Assembly (NCBI GenBank): GCA_030830945.1
Contig: JAURLY010000089.1
Span: forward strand, 1 to 5,893
DNA: 5,893 bases
Source of the DNA: Gammaproteobacteria bacterium
Lineage (GTDB): Bacteria; Pseudomonadota; Gammaproteobacteria; Pseudomonadales; GM7GCV1
Direction of reading: 5' to 3'
The notes beneath the pieces were generated by a model. That model saw only the letters and a list, made by a program, of their open reading frames with translations, made no database searches and was not told the DNA's origin. A program made the position numbers and the translations under genes. Shown here one piece after another: positions 1 to 5,134 of this stretch. How positions within the stretch are numbered: the stretch's first letter is position 1; each line of letters begins with the position of its first letter.

Positions 1-888
1 ATTGAGCATCTATTGGTCGCCAGTTCTCATGACACAATTCTGTGCTTTACCGACATGGGTAAGGTCTACTGGCTCAAGGTTTATCAAATTCCTGAAGCAT
101 CCCGCCAGAGTCGTGGTCGCCCCATGGTCAACCTGCTGCCGCTGGATGATGAAGAGCGAGTGACAAATATCTTGCCTGTGAGCGAATACAGCGATGATCG
201 TTTTATCTTCATGGCAACGGCCAAGGGTACGGTGAAGAAAACCGTCCTGTCAGCATTCTCGCGCCCCCGTAGCACTGGTTTGCGTGCGGTAGAACTGGAT
301 CAGGATGATCATTTGGTTGGTACGGCCATTACCACCGGTGAATCGACAGTAATGTTGTTTGCCGATTCCGGTAAAGCGGTTCGCTTCAGTGAACAAGATG
401 TGCGCGCTATGGGTCGAACGGCTCGTGGTGTTCGCGGCATTCGTCTTGGAGAAAAAGATTCGGTTATTGCCCTGATCATTCCTGAGGATGGCGGCAAAGT
501 GCTTACAGTTAGTCAGAATGGCTTCGGCAAGCAAACCCTAATTGAAGAGTATCCGGTTAAGGGGCGCGGAGGGCTTGGTGTGATTGCCATGCAAACCTCT
601 GAGAGAAACGGCCCGCTGGTTGGTGCAGTGCAAGTCTTTGAGGGTGACGAGGTAATGCTGATTACCAATGGTGGCACCCTGGTTCGCACCAAAACAGATG
701 AAATTTCTGTTCTGAGCCGTAATACTCAAGGGGTGCGAGTGATCCGCCTTAAAACGGATGAGCGTTTGATTGCGGTCGAGCGAGTAATAGAGCGCGACGC
801 CGAGAATGTTGCAGACGCTATAGTAGATACAGAGTCGGGCTCAGATTCAGAGGGGCCTGAGAATAACGGATCGCCTTCAGATGACTAA
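1..888 (+). CDS. gyrA: DNA gyrase subunit A, C-terminal domain (5' partial)
   Basis: The reading frame is open from base 1 and ends with TAA at 886-888, giving the last 295 residues of a protein of about 870. GyrA is the DNA-cleaving subunit of gyrase, the cytoplasmic enzyme that introduces negative supercoils. The N-terminal cleavage domain and the GyrA box lie upstream of the window. What is seen is the C-terminal beta-pinwheel that wraps DNA, recognisable by its repeated blade motifs: HDTILCFTDMGKVYWLKVYQ, RGRPMVNLLPL, ATAKGTVKKT, RGVRGIRLGEKD, QNGFGKQT, GRGGLGVI and RNTQGVRVIRL. These follow E. coli GyrA blade for blade. The protein ends in an acidic Asp/Glu/Ser-rich tail of about 30 residues, as in other gammaproteobacterial GyrA proteins. 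The stop lies inside the start of pheA (8-base overlap). In pseudomonads serC follows gyrA; here it does not. Identification is secure. Confidence 0.97.
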   Translation: MEHLLVASSHDTILCFTDMGKVYWLKVYQIPEASRQSRGRPMVNLLPLDDEERVTNILPVSEYSDDRFIFMATAKGTVKKTVLSAFSRPRSTGLRAVELDQDDHLVGTAITTGESTVMLFADSGKAVRFSEQDVRAMGRTARGVRGIRLGEKDSVIALIIPEDGGKVLTVSQNGFGKQTLIEEYPVKGRGGLGVIAMQTSERNGPLVGAVQVFEGDEVMLITNGGTLVRTKTDEISVLSRNTQGVRVIRLKTDERLIAVERVIERDAENVADAIVDTESGSDSEGPENNGSPSDD

Positions 889-1978
889 TGAAAAGCAACT
901 AAGTGAGCTGCGAAACCAGATTGATGAGCTGGATTCCAAAATTCTCGAACTGATCAATCAGCGTGCACGCTGTGCCCAGGATGTTGCCGATGTAAAAACA
1001 GAATCACTGGGTGAAGGCGAGGAAGCGATTTTCTACCGGCCCGAACGCGAGGCCCAGGTACTGACTCGTATAATGGAAGCCAATCCCGGGCCGCTTTCTA
1101 ATGAAGAGATTGCCCGCCTTTTCCGGGAAATTATGTCGGCCTGTCTCGCGCTGGAAAAGCCCACAACGGTTGCTTATTTGGGACCCGAAGGAACCTTTAC
1201 CCAGCAGGCGTCGTTAAAGCATTTTGGTCACAGTTCTGTTGTTCGGCCTATGTCCACGATTGATCAGGTATTTCGTGAAGTTGAAGCGGGAGCTGTCGAC
1301 TATGGCGTCGTGCCTGTAGAGAACTCTTCCGAGGGTATTGTCAGTCATACTCTTGATAGTTTTATGCAGTCGGACCTGAAAATTGTCGGTGAGGTTGAGC
1401 TTAGGATTCATCATAATTTGATGATTTCTGCCAATACTGACCCCAAAAAAATTACCCGGGTTTACTCTCATTCCCAGACGCTGGCCCAATGCCGGCGCTG
1501 GCTCGATGAAAATTATCCTGGCGTAGACCGTATAGCGGTCAACAGCAATGCCGAGGCAGCTAAACGTGTTTGTGGTGAATGGAACAGTGCTGCCATAGCC
1601 GGGGATATTGCCGCTGAGCTCTATGACCTGAAAGTGCTAAATGAGCGCATTGAAGACCGACCTGATAATACGACACGCTTTCTGATCATAGGGCGTGAAA
1701 TGACGAAGCCAAGCGGTCGTGACAAAACCTCTGTGATGTTGTCCGCGCGCAATAAGCCAGGTGCTTTGCTGGAACTACTATTGCCCTTCAAAGAGCGGGG
1801 GATAGACCTCACTCGATTGGAAACCCGCCCGTCGCCAACTCAAAAGTGGAGCTATGTATTCTTTCTGGATTTTGCTGCCCATGTGCAAGATTCCGATGTG
1901 CAGGAAGCGCTGGATCGGTTGGCTGGCATAGGCTGTGAAGTGAAGGTGCTAGGCTCTTACCCTGTCGCCGTTCTTTAA
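881..1978 (+). CDS. pheA: Bifunctional chorismate mutase / prephenate dehydratase (P-protein)
   Basis: This 365-residue protein converts chorismate to prephenate and then to phenylpyruvate, the committed steps to phenylalanine. Residues 1-92 form an AroQ-type chorismate mutase. R11, R28 and K39 match the E. coli active-site numbers, and R56-E57 match R51-E52. E92 stands where E. coli has Gln88, as in yeast chorismate mutase. Residues 97-271 form the dehydratase domain (YLGPEGTF at 99-106, PVENSSEG at 145-152, and TRF at 265-267 with the catalytic-type Thr265). Residues about 282-365 are an ACT domain with GALL (294-297) and ETRP (314-317), the phenylalanine-binding motifs of feedback inhibition. 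The ATG at 881 overlaps the gyrA stop by 8 bases; a weak GGA (868-870) lies 10 bases upstream. The start gives the same N-terminus and length as Pseudomonas P-proteins. Translational coupling to gyrA is inferred. Confidence 0.97.
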   Translation: MTNEKQLSELRNQIDELDSKILELINQRARCAQDVADVKTESLGEGEEAIFYRPEREAQVLTRIMEANPGPLSNEEIARLFREIMSACLALEKPTTVAYLGPEGTFTQQASLKHFGHSSVVRPMSTIDQVFREVEAGAVDYGVVPVENSSEGIVSHTLDSFMQSDLKIVGEVELRIHHNLMISANTDPKKITRVYSHSQTLAQCRRWLDENYPGVDRIAVNSNAEAAKRVCGEWNSAAIAGDIAAELYDLKVLNERIEDRPDNTTRFLIIGREMTKPSGRDKTSVMLSARNKPGALLELLLPFKERGIDLTRLETRPSPTQKWSYVFFLDFAAHVQDSDVQEALDRLAGIGCEVKVLGSYPVAVL

Positions 1979-1982
1979 GCTT

Positions 1983-2873
1983 ATGTCCATAAATAATCTA
2001 GTCGTTCTGGGCTCTGGTCTCATAGGTGGTAGCGTTGCCAAGTCTGCGCGTGAGGCCGGTGTTGTTAATAACGTCATTGTGCTCAATCGCCAGATAGAAA
2101 CCAGTGATCGGGCAGTAGCACTAGGTATTGCTGACATAGCCAAAGATTATTCCCAGCTGGCCGAAGTTTGTGGGAGTTTGGGGCAGGGTGATTTAGTACT
2201 TGTTGCCGTGCCGATATACAGCTATGCCAGTATTTTTGACCAGTTGGCTGATTTGCTGCCTGCCGGTGTCATCCTTACGGACGTTGGCAGCACTAAGGCT
2301 GAGGTCGTAAATGCGGCGCGCGAGCACTGGCAGGGTGATTTGAGCTATTTTGTGCCGGGCCACCCAATTGCGGGCTCGGAAAAGTCAGGGGTCGAAGCCT
2401 CCGACGGTCAACTTTTTCAAAAGCGGCGAACGATTATTACACCGATTGAAGAAAGCGCCGAATTTGCCATTAACCGCGTGCGTGATTTTTGGGAATCGCT
2501 GGGGGCAGAAGTCGATATCATGGATGTAACGCATCATGATGAAATACTTGCTGCTACCAGTCACCTTCCTCATCTGCTGGCCTACAGCCTGGTAGATTCA
2601 CTGGTCACATTGGACCAAAGCACGGAAGTCTTTCGTTACGCGGCGGGTGGTTTTAGAGATTTTACCCGTATCGCTGAATCGGACCCTGTTATGTGGCGAG
2701 ATATATTTGTCGCTAATCGGGATGCCCTGTTAAAGCAGCTGGAAAACTTTGAGGAACACCTTAAAGAGCTTCACGTGGCTATTACAGATGGCGACACACA
2801 AACCATTGAGTCCATACTGGAGCGAGCGCAAGCAGCACGCAAAGTTTTCTCAGAAACCAGCCCAAAAAATTAA
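1983..2873 (+). CDS. tyrA: Prephenate (cyclohexadienyl) dehydrogenase
   Basis: This 296-residue cytoplasmic enzyme oxidatively decarboxylates prephenate to 4-hydroxyphenylpyruvate in tyrosine synthesis; many relatives also accept arogenate. The N-terminal Rossmann fold carries GSGLIGGS (10-17). Catalytic-region motifs are DVGSTK (100-105), PGHPIAGSEKSG (125-136, His127) and SHLPHLLAY (193-201, His194), followed by FRDFTRIA (224-231), which contains the substrate-binding arginine. There is no fused chorismate mutase (unlike enteric TyrA), no ACT domain and no AroA fusion (unlike Pseudomonas). The second beta strand ends in N35-R36 instead of the acidic residue typical of NAD+ enzymes, so NADP+ preference is possible. 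The ATG lies 4 bases after the pheA stop and I see no good Shine-Dalgarno sequence, so translation probably depends on coupling to pheA. Whether arogenate is used cannot be told from sequence. Confidence 0.95.
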   Translation: MSINNLVVLGSGLIGGSVAKSAREAGVVNNVIVLNRQIETSDRAVALGIADIAKDYSQLAEVCGSLGQGDLVLVAVPIYSYASIFDQLADLLPAGVILTDVGSTKAEVVNAAREHWQGDLSYFVPGHPIAGSEKSGVEASDGQLFQKRRTIITPIEESAEFAINRVRDFWESLGAEVDIMDVTHHDEILAATSHLPHLLAYSLVDSLVTLDQSTEVFRYAAGGFRDFTRIAESDPVMWRDIFVANRDALLKQLENFEEHLKELHVAITDGDTQTIESILERAQAARKVFSETSPKN

Positions 2874-2887
2874 CTGGTTAACCAGTT
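2872..2887. promoter_or_regulatory. Perfect 16-bp palindrome between tyrA and aroA, candidate operator
   Basis: AACTGGTTAACCAGTT is identical to its own reverse complement and starts within the tyrA TAA codon. Its 14-base core differs from the E. coli TrpR core ACTAGTTAACTAGT, as I recall it, only by one symmetric A-to-G/T-to-C change in each half. It could therefore bind a dimeric repressor. As RNA it could form only a 6-bp stem with a UUAA loop and no following U-run, so it is a poor terminator. The rest of the spacer (2888-2923) is AT-rich and holds a TATAAA at 2912-2917, but no matching -35 box that I trust. The function is unproven. Confidence 0.4.
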
Positions 2888-2923
2888 TATATTCATATCT
2901 ATTTACTCAGGTATAAAAGAAAT

Positions 2924-4243
2924 ATGTCTTCATCGGATTTGAAATTCATCTCCCGCCCGACGTCTACCCTCAAAGGAACAGTAAGAGTTGCTGGAGATAA
3001 ATCGATTTCTCATCGTTCGATTATGCTGGGAAGCCTGGCGGAGGGAACCACCAAGGTCTCTGGATTTCTCGAAGGTGAGGACGCGCTCTCAACATTGGCC
3101 GCATTCCGGGCTATGGGCGTAGAAATAACCGATCCTGTCAATGGGCAATTAGAAATCAAGGGCGTGGGCCTAAACGGGCTAAAACAGCCAGATGCCCCGC
3201 TGGATATGGGTAACTCGGGAACATCCATGCGATTGTTGACGGGTCTGCTTTCAGGCCAGAAGTTTGACAGCTCACTTATTGGTGATGAGTCTCTTAGCAA
3301 ACGCCCCATGTCTCGCGTTGCTGCGCCGTTATCACTCATGGGCGGACAGATTAATACCGCGTCCGAAGGGCGACCACCTCTGCAGATAAAAGGTGGAAAA
3401 TACCTGGTAGGAATTGAATACCCAATGCCTATGGCCAGCGCGCAGGTCAAATCGTGCATTTTGCTTGCAGGTCTATATGCTGAGGGCGAAACCGCAGTGA
3501 TAGAACCCGCGCCAACCCGCGATCATACCGAAAGGATGTTGCGCGCATTTGGCTATGAGGTTAAAACCGAGGATGCGCGTATCAGTTTGCGCAGCGGAGG
3601 CAAATTGATCGCCTGCGAACTGGATATTCCCGCGGATATTTCCTCAGCCACATTTTTTATGGTTGCAGCCTGTATCGCTGAAGATGCTGATTTGTTGCTG
3701 GAGCATGTGGGCGTTAATCCAACCCGGGATGGAGTAATTACTATACTAAAGCTTATGGGTGCTGATCTGGTGCTGGAAAATGAACGCATGGTTGGTGGTG
3801 AGCCCGTAGCCGATATTCGGGTTCGATCGTCTAAATTAAAAGGTATTCAAATTCCTGAAGATCAGGTTCCGCTAGCAATTGATGAGTTCCCGGCGCTATT
3901 TATAGCAGCCGCATGTGCGGAGGGAACCACTGTGTTGACTGGTGCAGAAGAGTTGCGCGTGAAAGAGAGTGACCGAATTCAGGTTATGGCTGACGGTCTC
4001 AAGGTGCTTGGGATAAAGCATAAAGTAAATCCAGACGGTATTGAGATACAGGGTGGCCAGATGAATGGCGGCCAGATCGATTCCCATGGGGACCACCGAA
4101 TTGCGATGTCATTTTCAGTGGCAGGAATTCGTGCCAAAAAACCGATTGAGATCCTCGACTGCAAGAATGTAGCGACGTCGTTCCCTAATTTTGTTGAACT
4201 GGCCAATGTAGTAGGCATGAGTATTGAGACTTCAAATGACTGA
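2924..4243 (+). CDS. aroA: 3-phosphoshikimate 1-carboxyvinyltransferase (EPSP synthase)
   Basis: This 439-residue enzyme joins shikimate 3-phosphate and phosphoenolpyruvate to make EPSP, the step before chorismate synthase. It has the two-domain family signature: GDKSISHRS (24-32, PEP/S3P-binding lysine K26), GNSGTSMR (96-103), SAQVK (172-176), RDHTE (199-203), NPTR (265-268), the catalytic Asp in IDEFPAL (D320), RVKESDR (345-351) and HGDHRIAMSF (388-397). GDKS, SAQVK, RDHTE and NPTR together are the class II pattern. G99 keeps the ordinary glycine of the PEP site, where the tolerant Agrobacterium CP4 enzyme has alanine. The start is an ATG with a weak AGG (2909-2911) 12 bases upstream. Unlike in Pseudomonas, it is a free-standing gene 50 bases after tyrA. 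A 15-base imperfect repeat (4052-4081) encodes GGQMN-GGQID in a surface-loop region. The stop overlaps cmk. Confidence 0.97.
   Translation: MSSSDLKFISRPTSTLKGTVRVAGDKSISHRSIMLGSLAEGTTKVSGFLEGEDALSTLAAFRAMGVEITDPVNGQLEIKGVGLNGLKQPDAPLDMGNSGTSMRLLTGLLSGQKFDSSLIGDESLSKRPMSRVAAPLSLMGGQINTASEGRPPLQIKGGKYLVGIEYPMPMASAQVKSCILLAGLYAEGETAVIEPAPTRDHTERMLRAFGYEVKTEDARISLRSGGKLIACELDIPADISSATFFMVAACIAEDADLLLEHVGVNPTRDGVITILKLMGADLVLENERMVGGEPVADIRVRSSKLKGIQIPEDQVPLAIDEFPALFIAAACAEGTTVLTGAEELRVKESDRIQVMADGLKVLGIKHKVNPDGIEIQGGQMNGGQIDSHGDHRIAMSFSVAGIRAKKPIEILDCKNVATSFPNFVELANVVGMSIETSND
4226..4229 (+). promoter_or_regulatory. Ribosome binding site of cmk, inside aroA
   Basis: GAGA lies 6 bases before the ATG at 4236. 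It supports that ATG as the cmk start over the in-frame TTG at 4224, which overlaps this site and would add only four unconserved residues (MRLQ). Confidence 0.5.
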
Positions 4244-4991
4244 TTCCAGGGTGAAGGTCATTTGTGTCGACGGCCCCAGCGGTTCTGGTAAAGGAACGCT
4301 TGCTCGAAATCTGGCCGAAAAGCTTGGCTATTGGTATTTGGATAGCGGTGCGCTCTATCGAATTGTCGCTGTTGTTGCAAAGCAAAGGGACATTGCACTC
4401 GACGACGTAGAGGGGCTGGCAAAACTGGCTGGAAACATCCGCGCTCTTTTTAAGGGCGATAAGGTTTTTCATGAAGGTAAGGATTTATCACCGGAGATCC
4501 GATTGGAGACGACGGCGGAGATGGCTTCCAGGATTGCCGCTTATCCTGAGGTTCGCGAGGCGCTTGAGGGGACTCAGCGAGCTTATGCAGAAGAACCTGG
4601 ATTGATAGCTGATGGTCGCGATATGGGAACCCAAATTTTTCCAGATGCGCCACTAAAAATCTTTTTGACGGCTTCAGCTGAAGAGCGTGCTCTTCGCCGG
4701 ATGAAACAGCTGAATGAGCTGGCGGAAAAAAATGGTGAAGTTGACGGCCAAACTGGCGATAACCAACTGAAAAACAAAGACTTGAACCATTTTAAGAGCA
4801 GTGATAGTCTGCGCGCCCTCGTAAAAGACATTCAGGCTCGAGACGAGCGCGACCGGAACCGGGAAACCAGTCCCCTTCGCCCCGCCGAAGATGCCGTAGA
4901 AATCGACTGTACGAGCATGTCGATTGACGAAGTTCTCGATCAGGTCCTACTTCTTTGGAACAAGTCGGGTGAAGTCGCTTCTGAAGTATGA
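4236..4991 (+). CDS. cmk: Cytidylate kinase
   Basis: This 251-residue cytoplasmic enzyme phosphorylates CMP and dCMP with ATP, recycling pyrimidine nucleotides. Near the N-terminus is the P-loop GPSGSGKGT (13-21), followed by the nucleotide-binding motif LDSGALYR (35-42). GLIADGRDMGT and FPDAPLKIFLTASAEERA follow in the middle, and RDERDRNR (202-209) is the arginine-rich LID/catalytic segment. All match E. coli Cmk. The protein is 24 residues longer than the E. coli enzyme (227). The excess sits between RRMKQL and the RDERDRNR motif, roughly residues 163-187, as a hydrophilic Asn/Lys/Asp/Gly-rich stretch; the frame stays open and the flanks are conserved. The ATG at 4236 overlaps the aroA stop by 8 bases (ATGACTGA), which suggests translational coupling. 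cmk-rpsA adjacency is the standard gammaproteobacterial arrangement. Confidence 0.96.
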   Translation: MTDSRVKVICVDGPSGSGKGTLARNLAEKLGYWYLDSGALYRIVAVVAKQRDIALDDVEGLAKLAGNIRALFKGDKVFHEGKDLSPEIRLETTAEMASRIAAYPEVREALEGTQRAYAEEPGLIADGRDMGTQIFPDAPLKIFLTASAEERALRRMKQLNELAEKNGEVDGQTGDNQLKNKDLNHFKSSDSLRALVKDIQARDERDRNRETSPLRPAEDAVEIDCTSMSIDEVLDQVLLLWNKSGEVASEV

Positions 4992-5002
4992 CGATATTTA
5001 GT

Positions 5003-5041
5003 GTAGTTCGGGTTTCCCGCCAGATATGGGCCCCTGACTAC
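5003..5041 (+). other. rpsA leader hairpin I (predicted)
   Basis: GTAGT (5003-5007) pairs with ACTAC (5037-5041). A T-G wobble and one mismatch follow, then GGG (5010-5012) pairs with CCC (5032-5034). The inside may form a small CCC/GGG or GCC/GGC stem. An alternative local hairpin is CGGG-TTT-CCCG (5009-5019). No T-run follows, so it is not a terminator. Confidence 0.45.
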
Positions 5042-5055
5042 TTTGTTTAATTGGA

Positions 5056-5076
5056 CCACTTTGACTGGCTAAGTGG
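5056..5076 (+). other. rpsA leader hairpin II (predicted)
   Basis: CCACTT (5056-5061) is perfectly complementary to AAGTGG (5071-5076), with a 9-base loop TGACTGGCT. Only one base separates it from the next hairpin. Confidence 0.45.
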
Positions 5077-5077
5077 C

Positions 5078-5114
5078 GGGGTTCGTTTCATCTTGTTTCA
5101 TTAGATGAAACCCC
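5078..5114 (+). other. rpsA leader hairpin III (predicted)
   Basis: TTTCATCT (5086-5093) pairs fully with AGATGAAA (5103-5110). It is extended by GGGG (5078-5081) with CCCC (5111-5114), leaving a 4-base bulge TTCG, for 12 base pairs in all around a 9-base loop. A second copy of GTTTCAT (5095-5101) can compete for ATGAAAC (5105-5111). The hairpin ends 7 bases before the Shine-Dalgarno region. Confidence 0.55.
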
Positions 5115-5121
5115 TAATTCA

Positions 5122-5126
5122 TAGGT
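5122..5126 (+). promoter_or_regulatory. Ribosome binding site of rpsA
   Basis: TAGGT, with AGG at 5123-5125, lies 9 bases before the ATG at 5135. It is a short, weak Shine-Dalgarno match in an AT-rich, probably unpaired stretch, as expected for a gene whose initiation depends on S1 and leader structure. Confidence 0.55.
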
Positions 5127-5134
5127 AATTCTTA

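Larger units (their letters stand above)
4992..5134 (+). promoter_or_regulatory. rpsA 5' leader, probable structured autoregulatory region
   Basis: This 143-base stretch has no gene. By eye it folds into three successive hairpins (5003-5041, 5056-5076, 5078-5114), followed by an AT-rich unpaired segment holding the ribosome binding site. In E. coli the rpsA translation initiation region also consists of three hairpins with a weak Shine-Dalgarno sequence, and S1 represses its own translation through it; the same role here is inferred. I could not find a convincing promoter in the leader or in the end of cmk, although E. coli rpsA has its own promoters. There is no intrinsic terminator after cmk, so read-through from cmk is likely. 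Confidence 0.6.

Noticed and set aside
888..902. Second ATG (888-890) in the TAATG at the gyrA end as a gene start
   Set aside because: That frame stops after four codons. The ATG at 881 gives the full P-protein.
2872..2893. Intrinsic terminator after tyrA
   Set aside because: The palindrome would give only a 6-bp stem with moderate GC, followed by TATATTC and no T-run.
2888..2923. Promoter for aroA (TATAAA at 2912-2917)
   Set aside because: No acceptable -35 hexamer lies 16-18 bases upstream, and the implied start would fall on the ATG itself.
3010..3459. 149-codon open frame on the - strand within aroA
   Set aside because: It is antisense to a strongly conserved aroA, has no recognisable motif or ribosome binding site, and is explained as a shadow of the coding strand. 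The other antisense frames in the window were dropped for the same reason.
4052..4081. 15-base imperfect tandem repeat in aroA (GGQMN-GGQID)
   Set aside because: Only two units with 3 mismatches in 15, in frame, in a Gly-rich loop region that varies in the family. It is probably an old, unremarkable duplication.
4224..4235. Upstream TTG as the cmk start
   Set aside because: It adds four residues not seen in the family and overlaps the likely ribosome binding site. The ATG at 4236 is well spaced from GAGA.
5061..5090. rpsA promoter with -35 TTGACT at 5061-5066
   Set aside because: No -10-like hexamer occurs at suitable spacing, and the sequence is part of the loop of predicted hairpin II.
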